Shown piece by piece: positions 9,984 through 19,796 of a DNA stretch of 64,000 nt. The first letter of the stretch is position 1. The number at the start of each line of letters is the position of its first letter. The DNA is from Sedimentisphaerales bacterium (GTDB lineage: Bacteria > Planctomycetota > Phycisphaerae > Sedimentisphaerales > Anaerobacaceae). The notes beneath the pieces are model-generated. The model was not told the origin of the DNA and searched no databases. It was given only the letters and a program-made list of their open reading frames with translations. The stretch lies in NCBI GenBank assembly GCA_016927855.1, contig JAFGLV010000114.1, positions 16,687-80,686 on the forward strand. Direction: 5' to 3'. The position numbers and the translations under genes are program-made.

Positions 9984-11392
9984 TGGATTGCCCGTTGGGC
10001 GTGTTTGTGGCTCTCGTCTTTGTCGCCAGCCAAGCCGTCGCTGCCGGCGAGCCGGCGCCAATCCCGGCCTTCCCGGGCGCCGAGGGTTTCGGTGCCCATG
10101 CTACCGGTGGTCGCGGCGGTCGCGTGATCGAGGTGACCAACCTCAACGATCACGGTCCCGGCTCTCTCCGTGAAGCCACCGAGGCCAGGCGGGCGCGCAT
10201 CGTCGTCTTCCGCGTGTCAGGGACCATCGCGTTGGAATCGACGCTGCGTATCCACAGTGACATCACGATTGCCGGCCAGACGGCTCCCGGGGATGGGATA
10301 TGCCTCAAGAAGTTCGGCACCGACCTGAGCGACGCGCGAAACGTGGTGATCCGTTTTCTTCGTTTCCGTCCCGGCGACACGCAGGGTGCCGAGGTGGACG
10401 CCCTGGGGGGACGAGGCGGCCGGGACATCATCATCGACCATTGCTCAGCGAGTTGGAGCGTCGACGAGTGCGTCTCGTTCTACGACAACGAGAACATCAC
10501 GGTGCAGTGGTGCCTGATCAGCGAGAGCCTGTATCATTCCGTACACGACAAAGGCAACCACGGTTACGGCGGCATCTGGGGCGGCGCCAACGGCAGCTTT
10601 CACCACAGTCTTTTGGCCCACCACTCCAGCCGGAATCCGCGCGTCGGCTCTTTGCAGCAGAACGTGGATCTGCGTAACAACGTGATCTACAACTGGGGGT
10701 TCAACAGCTTATACGGCGGTGAGGACTCGACCGTCAACGTAGTCGGCTGCTACTACCAGCCCGGCCCGGCGACGCGCGAAGGCGTTCGCAATCGGGTTCT
10801 CGACGGAGCGAGCGAAGGAGGGCGCTGGTACCTGGCGGACAACGTCGTTGCAAGCGATCCCGATGTCACCGCAGACAATTGGTCCGGCGTGCATCGCCCC
10901 TGGGCTGAGCCGGACGTCATGCGAGCCGATGTGCCGTTTCCCGTTGCACCCGTCCAGACGCACAGTGCGACAGCAGCATATTGGCTTGTCCTGGAAGGCG
11001 CAGGCGCTGTGCTTCCCCAGCGTGACAGCCTTGATACGCGCATCGTGAAGGAAGTCTACACGACCGGCGCCAACTACGGAGGAGCGTGGGGTGACGGACT
11101 GGGCATCATCGATTCCCAGGAGACCGTAGGCGGCTGGCCCCAGTTGGCCTCGACCGAACCGCCGGCGGACGGCGACCATGACGGCATGCCTGATGGCTGG
11201 GAGACTGCCTACGGCTTTGACCTGCAATATCCGTACGATGGCCGGACTGATGCAGACGGTGATGGCTACACCAACGTCGAGGAGTATCTCAACAACACCG
11301 ATCCAAGCGCGTACATCGACTACACCGATCCGAACAACAACGTCGATTCGCTCCGGCCTGTCATTCCCGGCCGGAGCAGTCGCAAGGGATGA
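9980..11392 (+). CDS. Secreted pectate lyase (PL1) with C-terminal calcium-binding repeats
   Basis: 470 residues. ATG at 9980 overlaps the preceding stop. A signal peptide (about 1-21) precedes the PL1 right-handed beta-helix: [62 protein letters not shown] and HHSSRNPRVG, the Arg-containing segment characteristic of these lyases. The C-terminus (about 385-450) has DGDHDGMPDGWE and [15 protein letters not shown], thrombospondin-type-3-like Asp-rich calcium repeats. It would cleave homogalacturonan by beta-elimination outside the cytoplasm. It resembles the second PL1 at 12406, so the pair is probably an old duplication with an aldo/keto reductase between. Confidence 0.88.
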   Translation: MMDCPLGVFVALVFVASQAVAAGEPAPIPAFPGAEGFGAHATGGRGGRVIEVTNLNDHGPGSLREATEARRARIVVFRVSGTIALESTLRIHSDITIAGQTAPGDGICLKKFGTDLSDARNVVIRFLRFRPGDTQGAEVDALGGRGGRDIIIDHCSASWSVDECVSFYDNENITVQWCLISESLYHSVHDKGNHGYGGIWGGANGSFHHSLLAHHSSRNPRVGSLQQNVDLRNNVIYNWGFNSLYGGEDSTVNVVGCYYQPGPATREGVRNRVLDGASEGGRWYLADNVVASDPDVTADNWSGVHRPWAEPDVMRADVPFPVAPVQTHSATAAYWLVLEGAGAVLPQRDSLDTRIVKEVYTTGANYGGAWGDGLGIIDSQETVGGWPQLASTEPPADGDHDGMPDGWETAYGFDLQYPYDGRTDADGDGYTNVEEYLNNTDPSAYIDYTDPNNNVDSLRPVIPGRSSRKG

Positions 11393-12369
11393 GGCAGCTC
11401 ATGGAACGGATCAGACTGGGACGCAGTGAGCTGCATGTGTCACGAATTGCATTCGGCACCTGGCAGCTCAGCCCGCGCTTCTGGGGCGACATCTCAAAGC
11501 AGCAGGTTGTCGAGGCGATCGTGCTGGCGTTCGAGAAGGGGATCAACTTCATCGACACCGCCGACGCCTACGGCGACGGCTATGGCGAAACCGTCGTGGG
11601 TGAAGCGATTGCCCAATTGCCGCGTGACGAAGTCGTGATTTGCACCAAGGTGTACAACCACTTCAACCCCGACGGCTCGCGCTATCCCGACCTATCGCGC
11701 GACCACGTGATCGCGCGGTGCGAAGCGTCGCTCAAGCGCCTGGGCATCGAGACGATTGATCTGTACCTGTTGCATTTCTATGATGTGCTGACGCCTCTGG
11801 AGGAAGTGGCCGGTGCGCTCGAGCGGTTGCGCAAGCAAGGCAAGGTGCGAGCTATCGGCGTAAGCAACCACAGCGTCGAGCAGTTCCGCGCGCAACGCCA
11901 GTTCGGACCATACGACGTCATCCAGCCGCCGTACAGCCTGATCGATCCGGCCGGCGAGAAGGACCTCTTGCCCTACTGCCAGGCGGAAGACCTCGGCGTG
12001 ATGATCTACTCGCCGCTGCACAAAGGCCTGCTGACCGGTAAATACCGCGGCGACGAAACGTTCGATGATTTCCGCAAGCACCATCCGGATTTCCAGGGCG
12101 AGCGATTCCGCAGCCTGTGCCAGGCGGTACAGTCACTCGCGCCGATCGCGCAGCGCTACGGCCGGACCATTTACCAGTTGGTCGTCGCGACGACCCTCAT
12201 GCACCCGGCCATCCACGTTGCCGTCTGTGGTTTCAAGACGGCTGACCAGGTGGCCGAAGCTGTCGGCGCGCTGGGAAAGCGCATCGAGCGGCCCCATGTC
12301 TACACTATTCGCCAGGTGCTCGGGCCCACAGGCACCAAGATCATGGATGCCAAAGGAACGCGGAAATAG
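11389..12369 (+). CDS. Aldo/keto reductase
   Basis: 326 residues, typical for the family. The catalytic tetrad is visible: Asp56 and Tyr61 in FIDTADAYGDGYGE, Lys87 in VVICTKVYN and His129 in IDLYLLHFYD. Later segments GVSNHSVEQF and DLGVMIYSPLHKGLLTGKY are usual for the barrel and NADPH-site region. No signal peptide, so it is cytoplasmic, unlike its neighbours. Its ATG overlaps the PL1 stop by four bases (ATGA), implying co-translation; an internal ATG at 11401 is the alternative start. Within this locus it may reduce a uronate, ketouronate or rhamnose-derived aldehyde; that role is inference from context only. Confidence 0.88.
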   Translation: MRQLMERIRLGRSELHVSRIAFGTWQLSPRFWGDISKQQVVEAIVLAFEKGINFIDTADAYGDGYGETVVGEAIAQLPRDEVVICTKVYNHFNPDGSRYPDLSRDHVIARCEASLKRLGIETIDLYLLHFYDVLTPLEEVAGALERLRKQGKVRAIGVSNHSVEQFRAQRQFGPYDVIQPPYSLIDPAGEKDLLPYCQAEDLGVMIYSPLHKGLLTGKYRGDETFDDFRKHHPDFQGERFRSLCQAVQSLAPIAQRYGRTIYQLVVATTLMHPAIHVAVCGFKTADQVAEAVGALGKRIERPHVYTIRQVLGPTGTKIMDAKGTRK

Positions 12370-12405
12370 CAGAAGACAGAGGACAGACCAATTCCCACGA
12401 AGGTC

Positions 12406-13794
12406 ATGATGAATATGAAAATCCTGAATCGATGCCTGGTAGGCGCGTGGCTGTCCGTTGCTCTTTCCCTGGCAGCGCGAGCAGTTATCCCAGCCTTCCC
12501 GGGAGCGGAAGGCGCAGGCGCCTACACTGTTGGCGGACGAGGTGGGCGCGTTATCGAAGTAACGAATCTCGACGACAGCGGGGCCGGGTCTCTGCGCGAG
12601 GCGGTCACGGCCGAGGGGCCGCGCATCGTGGTCTTTCGCGTAGCGGGATTGATCACGCTCGACGAGCCGATCGTGGTGCGTCATCCCTTCCTGACGCTGG
12701 CCGGACAGACGGCGCCGGGAGACGGTGTCTGCCTGCGGAATTACGGTTTTGTCATCACGACGCACGATGTGATCGTGCGCTACCTGCGCAGCCGGGTGGG
12801 GGACCTGGGAGGCCGGCAGGAGGACTGCATCGACCTGGCGCACGGCGCGCGGAACGTGATCCTGGACCATTGCTCGGCCTCGTGGTCGATCGACGAAGCC
12901 CTGTCGTTGGCAGGCAACGTCGCCGACGTCACTGTGCAGTGGTGTCTCATCGCTGAGTCCCTCGACAACAGCAAGCATCCGAAAGGACCTCATGGCTGCG
13001 GCTCGCTGGTCCGAGCGAACGGGAAAGTCTCGCTGCACCGCAATCTCTGGGCGCACAACCGTACGCGTAACGTCCGCTTGGGTGACAATTACGACCGACC
13101 GCCGTACCCGGCGTTCGATTTCCGCAACAACGTCATTTACGATTACGGCCAGACCTGCTCGGGAATCACGCAAGGTCGCTTCACGGTCAACTACGTCGCC
13201 AACTATCTGCGTCCCGGACCGAGCAGCACCGCCAGCCATCCCGTCACCGTCAATAGTCCGTCGCAAATGCGTTTCTACATGCATGGGAATGTCTTCGATG
13301 GAAATAAGGCGCTGACAGAGGACAACGCGCGGTTCTTCAATGCGGTTGAGATGGAGGGGGTGCGTCAGGTCGAGATCGGCGCTGAGCCGTTCGAGATGCC
13401 GCCGGTGCGGACCGTCTCGGCCCAGGAGGCGTACGAAGACGTGCTGGCTGGCGTCGGCGCCTCACTGCCGATCCGTGACGCGGTGGACACGCGCATCGTC
13501 AGAGAGGTACGAGACCGCACCGGCTCGGTCATTGATTCGCAGAACCAGGTGGGAGGCTGGCCGGAGTACCGTGCGGCGTCGCCTGCGCCCGACAGCGATC
13601 ACGACGGCATGGCTGACGCATGGGAGCAGCAGCACGGCCTGGATGCCAACGATCCCGGCGACGGTTCGTCCGATCAGGATGGCGACGGCTATACCAACGT
13701 CGAGGAGTTTCTCAATGACGGTTTGTCTGGTGTCGCGGGCATCTTGCCCGCGCGTCCCGCGCGCGTCCCGCTCGCGGCGATAACTGGAAATTGA
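12406..13794 (+). CDS. Secreted pectate lyase (PL1), second copy, repeat-derived C-terminus
   Basis: 462 residues. Starts at 12406, 12409 and 12415 are all in frame; spacing from the GAAGG at 12399 slightly favours 12409. A signal peptide precedes [20 protein letters not shown]. Shared with the first PL1 are [59 protein letters not shown] and the [15 protein letters not shown] segment. The C-terminal [16 protein letters not shown] and [15 protein letters not shown] are again calcium-type repeats. After EEFLN the last residues ([14 protein letters not shown]) are encoded by a palindromic repeat, replacing the longer tail of its neighbour. A secreted homogalacturonan lyase of the same pathway is expected. 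Confidence 0.86.
   Translation: MMNMKILNRCLVGAWLSVALSLAARAVIPAFPGAEGAGAYTVGGRGGRVIEVTNLDDSGAGSLREAVTAEGPRIVVFRVAGLITLDEPIVVRHPFLTLAGQTAPGDGVCLRNYGFVITTHDVIVRYLRSRVGDLGGRQEDCIDLAHGARNVILDHCSASWSIDEALSLAGNVADVTVQWCLIAESLDNSKHPKGPHGCGSLVRANGKVSLHRNLWAHNRTRNVRLGDNYDRPPYPAFDFRNNVIYDYGQTCSGITQGRFTVNYVANYLRPGPSSTASHPVTVNSPSQMRFYMHGNVFDGNKALTEDNARFFNAVEMEGVRQVEIGAEPFEMPPVRTVSAQEAYEDVLAGVGASLPIRDAVDTRIVREVRDRTGSVIDSQNQVGGWPEYRAASPAPDSDHDGMADAWEQQHGLDANDPGDGSSDQDGDGYTNVEEFLNDGLSGVAGILPARPARVPLAAITGN
13731..13752. repeat. Family-J palindrome at the end of the second PL1 gene
   Basis: TGTCGCGGGCATCTTGCCCG begins an element whose 22 bases are the exact reverse complement of 13846-13867. It is coding here (VAGILPA) and creates a new C-terminus for the lyase. 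Confidence 0.88.
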
Positions 13795-13845
13795 ACAATG
13801 TTTGCCGCAGCGCGACAGAGTCAAGGGCGAGACGCCCTCGGCACC

Positions 13846-13867
13846 CGCGGGCAAGATGCCCGCGACA
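13846..13867. repeat. Family-J palindrome, inverted partner upstream of GH95
   Basis: Exact 22-base reverse complement of 13731-13752, in the 107-base gap before the GH95 gene. The pair could fold into one large hairpin spanning the PL1 stop codon. No T tract follows. Confidence 0.88.
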
Positions 13868-13901
13868 CGATTGGCGTCCCTACGAGCTAAAGGAGGCACG
13901 A

Positions 13902-16160
13902 ATGGCTTTGACAACGTTACTTCTACTGACGCTGTGGTATCAACAGCCTGCGACGGAATGGACGCAGGCTCTGCCCATCGGCAACGGCCGGCTGGGCGCG
14001 ATGGTGTTCGGCGGGACCGCCGAGGAGCGTCTGCAATTCAACGAGGACACGCTCTGGACGGGTGAGCCGCACGAGTACCAGCACGAAGGAGCAGTCAAGT
14101 TCCTTCCCCAGATTCGTCAACTGCTCGCCGAGGGCCGGCAGAGGGAGGCGGAAAACCTGGCGATGAAGGAGTTCATGAGCGTGCCGCTGCGCCAGATGGC
14201 CTATCAGCCCTTCGGCGATCTCCGCATTCAGTTTCCGGGACACGACAACGTCGCGGACTACCGGCGCGAGCTGGACCTGGAGACCGCCGTGACCAGCGTT
14301 ACCTACCGAATCGGTAACGTAACGTACAAACGCCAGGCGTTCGCCAGCCATCCTGCGCAGGCGATCATTTGGCACGTCTCAGCCGACCAGCCGCGACAGG
14401 TCACCTTCACCGCGCGACTGAGCAGTCCGCATGACGATGTCCGGACCTCGCACCGGCCGATACAGGCAAACCGTCTTCCGTGCTTGCGCATGACCGGACA
14501 GGTCAAGAATGGCGCGACCACCTTCGAGGCGCGCCTGCTGATGGCTTCGGAAGGCGGCACGGCCAGCGTAACCGACGAGGCCATCAGTGTGGACCAAGCC
14601 AACTCGGCGATGCTGATCCTTATCGGCGCGACCAGCGTCAACAGCTTCCAGGACATCAGTGCCGACCCGGCGGCCCGTTGCGAAGCGATGGCTGCCGCAG
14701 TGAACGGTCAGTCGTTCGAGACGCTCCTCAACGCCCACCTGGAAGACTATCAACCCCTGTTCCGTCGCGTCCGACTCGACCTCGGTACGAGCGAGTCTGC
14801 CAACCTGCCGACGGACGCGCGTTTGAAGCGTGTGGCGGAAGCTCGCGATCCGGCGCTGGCGGCGCTGTTCTTCCAGTACGGCCGCTACCTGCTGATCGCC
14901 TGCTCGCGTCCCGGAGCGCAGCCGGCCAATTTGCAGGGGCTTTGGAACGATTCGCTCCGGCCTCCGTGGGACAGCAAGTACACCGTCAACATCAACACCG
15001 AGATGAACTACTGGCCTGCGGAGGTGACGAATCTGTCCGAATGTCACGAGCCTCTCTTCGACATGCTCGAGGATTGCGTGGTGTCGGGGCGCAAGACCGC
15101 GCAGGCTCACTACGGCGCGCGAGGTTGGGTCCTGCACCACAACACCGACCTGTGGCGTGGGACCGCGCCGATCAACGCTTCGAATCATGGCATCTGGGTC
15201 ACCGGCGGCGCCTGGCTGTCCACGCACTTCTGGGAGCACTATCTCTTCACCGGCGACAAGGCGTTTCTCAGGCAGCGCGCTTATCCCGTGATGAAGGAGG
15301 CGAGCCAGTTCTTCGTCGACTTCCTCATCGAGGACCCGAAGACCGGCTGGCTGATCAGCACGCCGTCGAATTCACCCGAGCAGGGCGGCCTGGTGGCCGG
15401 ACCGACGATGGACCATCAGATCATTCGGGGTCTGTTCGAAGCCACCGCCCAGGCGGCCAGGATTCTCGACGTCGATCCCGATTTCGCGGCCAAGCTCATG
15501 CAGATGCACGCGAAGATCGCGCCGAACCAGATCGGCCAGCACGGGCAGTTGCAGGAATGGCTCGAAGACAAGGACGATCCCAAGAACGAGCATCGTCACG
15601 TCTCGCACCTGTGGGGCGTCTATCCGGGCAAGGAGATCACGCCGCAGACGCCGGACCTGTTCGCGGCGGCTCGGCAATCGCTGATCTATCGCGGCGACGG
15701 CGGCACCGGTTGGAGCAAGGCCTGGAAGATCAACTTCTGGGCCCGGTTTCTCGACGGCGACCACGCGCACAAGATGCTGATCGAGGCTCTGGCCGGCAAC
15801 ACGTATCCGAACCTGTTCGACGCGCATCCGCCTTTCCAGATCGACGGCAACTTCGGCGCGACCGCCGGGATCGCGGAGATGCTGCTCCAAAGCCATATTT
15901 CCGCGTCCGAAGCGCCGCAGGATTTCGAGATCAACCTGTTGCCCGCGCTGCCTTCGGCCTGGTCGACCGGTTCGGTCAAAGGCCTGCGCGCCCGTGGCGG
16001 ATTCGAAATCGATATCGACTGGGCCGACGGCAAGCTCACCTCTGCGACCGTTCGGAGTCTCGTCGGTAATCCCGGCACGCTACGCTACGGACAGACAACA
16101 CGGAAGTTGAGCCTGGCGAAAGGAGAAACCTTGCGCTGGGATGGACAATCGGGGACATGA
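13902..16160 (+). CDS. GH95 alpha-L-fucosidase/galactosidase-type hydrolase
   Basis: 752 residues from the ATG at 13902, set by a strong AAAGGAGG site at 13889-13896; the open frame upstream is repeat DNA. The N-terminus [20 protein letters not shown] is a short hydrophobic stretch running directly into [19 protein letters not shown], the GH95 start, so export is likely but the signal is unusually short. GH95 landmarks: [51 protein letters not shown] (Asn pair that activates water), STPSNSPEQ (candidate acid Glu) and [20 protein letters not shown]. The family removes alpha-1,2-fucose or L-galactose from xyloglucan, RG-I/II or mucin. Length is normal. Within this locus a pectin side-chain role fits. 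Confidence 0.92.
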   Translation: MALTTLLLLTLWYQQPATEWTQALPIGNGRLGAMVFGGTAEERLQFNEDTLWTGEPHEYQHEGAVKFLPQIRQLLAEGRQREAENLAMKEFMSVPLRQMAYQPFGDLRIQFPGHDNVADYRRELDLETAVTSVTYRIGNVTYKRQAFASHPAQAIIWHVSADQPRQVTFTARLSSPHDDVRTSHRPIQANRLPCLRMTGQVKNGATTFEARLLMASEGGTASVTDEAISVDQANSAMLILIGATSVNSFQDISADPAARCEAMAAAVNGQSFETLLNAHLEDYQPLFRRVRLDLGTSESANLPTDARLKRVAEARDPALAALFFQYGRYLLIACSRPGAQPANLQGLWNDSLRPPWDSKYTVNINTEMNYWPAEVTNLSECHEPLFDMLEDCVVSGRKTAQAHYGARGWVLHHNTDLWRGTAPINASNHGIWVTGGAWLSTHFWEHYLFTGDKAFLRQRAYPVMKEASQFFVDFLIEDPKTGWLISTPSNSPEQGGLVAGPTMDHQIIRGLFEATAQAARILDVDPDFAAKLMQMHAKIAPNQIGQHGQLQEWLEDKDDPKNEHRHVSHLWGVYPGKEITPQTPDLFAAARQSLIYRGDGGTGWSKAWKINFWARFLDGDHAHKMLIEALAGNTYPNLFDAHPPFQIDGNFGATAGIAEMLLQSHISASEAPQDFEINLLPALPSAWSTGSVKGLRARGGFEIDIDWADGKLTSATVRSLVGNPGTLRYGQTTRKLSLAKGETLRWDGQSGT

Positions 16161-16220
16161 TATTGATTATGACTGGCTCTCGCGTACTCTCGCTTCGATA
16201 CTGGGGCAGGTCTTTCGCTT

Positions 16221-16332
16221 GTCATTTCGACCGGAGGCCGAAGGCCGGAGTGGAGAAACCTGGCCAAGAACACGAGGTGTGCCATTCTCGCAGCCAGATG
16301 TCTCGACTACGCTTCGCTCCGCTCGACATGAC
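16221..16332. repeat. 112-base dispersed repeat with inverted ends
   Basis: Begins GTCATTTCGACCGGAG and ends CTCCGCTCGACATGAC, so the termini are imperfect inverted repeats; internal CCGGAGGCCGAAGGCCGGAG is a further dyad. It fills most of the 259-base gap between GH95 and the DUF5107 gene. The GCTTCGCTCCGCTCGACATGAC-type end is familiar from dispersed repeats in other bacterial genomes, from general knowledge. No transposase. Confidence 0.7.
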
Positions 16333-16419
16333 ACGCTATGCTAATACAAGAATAACTGCTGATTCGTAAGTCAATCCCGTTGCGACATAGCTCGGTACAC
16401 TCATAGGGAGGATTGCGCT

Positions 16420-19400
16420 GTGAACGGTAAACGAACGAACCTGTCTGTGCTTCTATGCTTCGCGGCGGTGCTCGCCGTGGTGGCTCCCGCTTTCGACGCT
16501 GTCGCTGCGGTTACGGTACGCGAGGAGAACGTCGTCATCCCGGCGTACCTGGCAGGCGACCCTGAGCCTAATCCGATGTTCTATTTCGGACGCCAATCTC
16601 AGGGCGCGGAGGGTCGGGTCTATCCCTATCCGCTCTACGACACGCTCACCGGCGAGAAGGCCGACAAGACCTACACGCTCGTCACGCTGGAGAACGAGTA
16701 TGTGCGCATCGGCGTCCTGCCTGAGATCGGCGGGCGCATCTTCGAGGGCGTGGACAAGACCAACAATTACGATTTCTTCTACCGCCAGCACGTGATCAAG
16801 CCGGCACTGATCGGCCTGATCGGCGCCTGGATCTCCGGTGGCGTCGAGTGGAACATCCCTCACCACCACCGCGCCACGACCTTCATTCCCGTCCAGCATC
16901 GCATCGAGGAGAATCCCGATGGCAGTAAGACCGTCTGGGTGGGCGAGCTTGAGGTGCGTCATCGGATGCGTTGGGCGGTGGGCTACACGCTCCGGCCGGG
17001 CTCATCTGTACTGGAGGCGTCGCTGCGGATCGTCAACCGCACGCCGGTGGTGCATAGTATGCTCTGCTTTGCTAACGTCGCGGTCCACGCCAACGACGAC
17101 TACCAGGTGATCTTCCCGCCCAGCACGCAGCACGTCACCTATCACAGCAAGCGCGAGTTCACTACCTGGCCGATCGCGGTGGGGCGCTACAGTGGCTCGG
17201 ACTTTGGCGACGGGACCGACGCGAGCTGGTACAAGAACCACATCTCCTCCTCGTCGATGTTCGCGTGGAACTACACCGACGACTTCTTCGCCGGCTACGA
17301 TCATGGCAAGCAGGCCGGCCTGATGAGCGTTGCAGACCACCACATCGTCCCAGGCAAGAAGCTCTGGACGTGGGGCAACGGCCCGCGCGGGCGCATGTGG
17401 GACCATATCCTCACCGATGAAGATGGTCCCTACATCGAGTTGATGGTCGGCGCCTACTCGGACAACCAGCCCGACTACAGTTGGCTCCAGCCTTACGAGG
17501 TCAAGTCTTTCGAGATGTATTGGTATCCCTTCCGTGGCATCGGCGGGGTCAAGAGGGCCAACCTCGACGCCGCGGTCAATCTCGACGTCAACGATGGCGT
17601 TGCCAAAGTGGGTTTCTACGCCACCTCAGCGCGGCGTCGCGCGACGGTCCTGCTCAAGGCAGGAGATCAGACGCTCCTTGAGGAGACGATCTCCATCGAT
17701 CCGGGCAAGCCCTACACGAACCAGGTCGCTGTCCCGGCCGGTGTGGACGAGCACGACCTGCGTGCGTCGCTGTCGGCGGACGGGAAAGAGCTGGTCGCGT
17801 ACTCTCCCATTCGGCTGCAAGACGAGCCGGAGCCTGAGCCGGTCCGCTCACCCGCAAGGCCGGAAGATATCGAAACGAATGAGGAGCTGTACCTGGCCGG
17901 CCTGCGGATCGAGCAGTTCCACGACCCATCGCTCGATCCTGATCCGTACTGGGAAGAAGCGCTGCGCCGTGACCCTGCGGATGTTCGCGTCAATACGGCG
18001 TTGGGTATCCGCTATCTCAAGAAAGCCCGCTATGCTGACGCCGAGAAGCTCTTCCGTAAGGCGCTGGAACGTCTCACCGACAAGTACACGTCGCCTCTGA
18101 ATGGTGACGCCTTCTATTATCTGGGTGTCGCGCTCAAGGCACAAGGCAGGCACGACGAAGCCTACGACGTTCTGTACAAGGTGACCTGGAGCATGGCTTG
18201 GCGCGCGCCGGCCTACTACGCGCTGGCCGAGATCGCTTGCGGCCGTGGCGACATGGTCGCGGCGCTGGACCTCGTGGACCACTCGCTCATCGCCAACACG
18301 CAGAATATCAGAGCGCTGAACCTCAAGGCAGCGCTACTGCGGCATCTGGGCCTTTTACAGGAAGCTCGGCAAGTTCTGGCCAACGCAGCCCACCAGACGG
18401 ATCCGCTCGACGTGCGGGCCATGGCGGAGCGCTGGTTGGCCTCGGGAGACCCGGAGGTCCGCCGTCGCATGGTCTCGACTATGAGCCAGCATCCGGCGAC
18501 CGCCCAGGAGACGGCGGCCGAGTATCTCAACGCCGGGCTTTGGGCTGACGGAACCGCGGTGCTGACCCAAATGGTACGGGCTGCCGAGGAGGTGTCACCT
18601 ATGCTGTATTACTATCTGGCCTACTTCGCCGACAAGACGGGCCAGAAGGCCAATGCCGCCGAGCATTGCCGCCTGGCGCAGCAGATGTCACCTGACTACG
18701 TCTTTCCGTTCCAGGACGAAGCGATTGCGGTGCTGGAGCACGCAATGACGGTCGACGCGAAAGACGCGAAAGCGCCGTACTACCTGGGCAACCTGCTCTA
18801 CGATTGGCAACCGGCCAAAGCAGTGAGCCTGTGGGAGAAATCGGTGGCGTTAGATTCGTCACTGGCGATCGCCTATCGCAATTTGGCGGTCGCTTATTCA
18901 CACGAGGACGGCGACGACGCGGCGGAAAAGGCCAAAGCCATGCTGGAGAAGGCGGTCTCGATGCCGACGAAGTACGCGATGCACTTTGCCGAATTGGACG
19001 AGATGTACGAGACGTCGAGCATCGCTCCCGAGACGCGTCTGGCTCTGCTGGAACGGAGCAGCGACGTCGTCGCGCAGCGTGACGACGCTCTGTCGCGCAT
19101 GATCGGCCTGAAAGTGCTCGTGGGCAAGTATGACGAAGCGATTGAGTTGATGACCGGCCGGAACTTCGAGGTCTGGGAAGGCGGCTCGCTCACTGTCGCT
19201 GGTAGCTGGGTCGATGCGCACCTGCTGCGCGGCCGACAGCGTCTCGCGGCAGGACAATACGCCGAAGCGCTGGCCGATTTCCAGGCTGCCGCCCAGATTC
19301 CCGAGAACCTGCCCTCCGAGCGAGGTGTCGGTGGCCGGGACGCCGAGATTGCCTACGGGACCGGTCTGGCTTACGAAGGCCTCGGTGACATGAACAAGGC

Positions 19401-19782
19401 GCGCGAAGCCTGGACGCAGGCATCCTCGTCGGGCGGTGGCGCTCGGGCACGGTCTGGCCGTCGTGGTGGTTTCGCCGGCGGCGCCGAGCAATACTACCGC
19501 GCCTTGGCGCTGCGTAAGCTCGACCAGGAGCAGCAAGCCACCAAGATCTTCGAGCAGATGGTTGCCGACAGCACCGAGCAATTGCAGGGCGGGTCAGAGG
19601 ACGATTCGTTTGGTGGGTTCGGCCGTAGGCGCCCGCGCGGGTCCCGCGTGGCCGACACACACCACGCGCTCGGGCTCGGGTACCTGGGGCTCAACCAGAA
19701 GGACAAAGCCAGGGAACACTTCGCTGAGGCCCTCAAGACGAACCCCAGCCATCTCGGCGCCAGGTCAATGCTGGACCAGTAG
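16420..19782 (+). CDS. Secreted DUF5107 and TPR-repeat protein
   Basis: 1120 residues from a GTG at 16420 with AGGGAGG eight bases upstream. A signal peptide (about 1-30) precedes a beta-rich region (about 45-370) matching the DUF5107 type: LPEIGGRIFEGVDKTNNYDF, SGGVEWNIPHHHR and NDDYQVIFPPSTQHVTYHSK. From about residue 500 the chain is a tetratricopeptide solenoid (for example DVRVNTALGIRYLKKARYAD, APYYLGNLLYDWQPAKAVSL). Two Gly/Arg-rich inserts interrupt the solenoid (about 1001-1024 and 1062-1077). DUF5107 folds like aldose-epimerase/galactose-mutarotase proteins and frequently occurs in polysaccharide loci; its activity is not known to me. It may bind or process oligosaccharides in the periplasm. 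14 bases separate it from the next gene. Confidence 0.8.
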   Translation: MNGKRTNLSVLLCFAAVLAVVAPAFDAVAAVTVREENVVIPAYLAGDPEPNPMFYFGRQSQGAEGRVYPYPLYDTLTGEKADKTYTLVTLENEYVRIGVLPEIGGRIFEGVDKTNNYDFFYRQHVIKPALIGLIGAWISGGVEWNIPHHHRATTFIPVQHRIEENPDGSKTVWVGELEVRHRMRWAVGYTLRPGSSVLEASLRIVNRTPVVHSMLCFANVAVHANDDYQVIFPPSTQHVTYHSKREFTTWPIAVGRYSGSDFGDGTDASWYKNHISSSSMFAWNYTDDFFAGYDHGKQAGLMSVADHHIVPGKKLWTWGNGPRGRMWDHILTDEDGPYIELMVGAYSDNQPDYSWLQPYEVKSFEMYWYPFRGIGGVKRANLDAAVNLDVNDGVAKVGFYATSARRRATVLLKAGDQTLLEETISIDPGKPYTNQVAVPAGVDEHDLRASLSADGKELVAYSPIRLQDEPEPEPVRSPARPEDIETNEELYLAGLRIEQFHDPSLDPDPYWEEALRRDPADVRVNTALGIRYLKKARYADAEKLFRKALERLTDKYTSPLNGDAFYYLGVALKAQGRHDEAYDVLYKVTWSMAWRAPAYYALAEIACGRGDMVAALDLVDHSLIANTQNIRALNLKAALLRHLGLLQEARQVLANAAHQTDPLDVRAMAERWLASGDPEVRRRMVSTMSQHPATAQETAAEYLNAGLWADGTAVLTQMVRAAEEVSPMLYYYLAYFADKTGQKANAAEHCRLAQQMSPDYVFPFQDEAIAVLEHAMTVDAKDAKAPYYLGNLLYDWQPAKAVSLWEKSVALDSSLAIAYRNLAVAYSHEDGDDAAEKAKAMLEKAVSMPTKYAMHFAELDEMYETSSIAPETRLALLERSSDVVAQRDDALSRMIGLKVLVGKYDEAIELMTGRNFEVWEGGSLTVAGSWVDAHLLRGRQRLAAGQYAEALADFQAAAQIPENLPSERGVGGRDAEIAYGTGLAYEGLGDMNKAREAWTQASSSGGGARARSGRRGGFAGGAEQYYRALALRKLDQEQQATKIFEQMVADSTEQLQGGSEDDSFGGFGRRRPRGSRVADTHHALGLGYLGLNQKDKAREHFAEALKTNPSHLGARSMLDQ

Positions 19783-19796
19783 CGCGGAAGGAATGC

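Noticed and set aside
12371..12387. AGAAGACAGAGGACAG compared with a reversed similar string at 44111-44126
   Set aside because: Short and only loosely matching; may be another dispersed repeat but cannot be supported with two copies.
14480..16069. 529-codon open frame in another plus frame inside GH95
   Set aside because: Arg/Gly/Ala-rich out-of-frame shadow of GH95.
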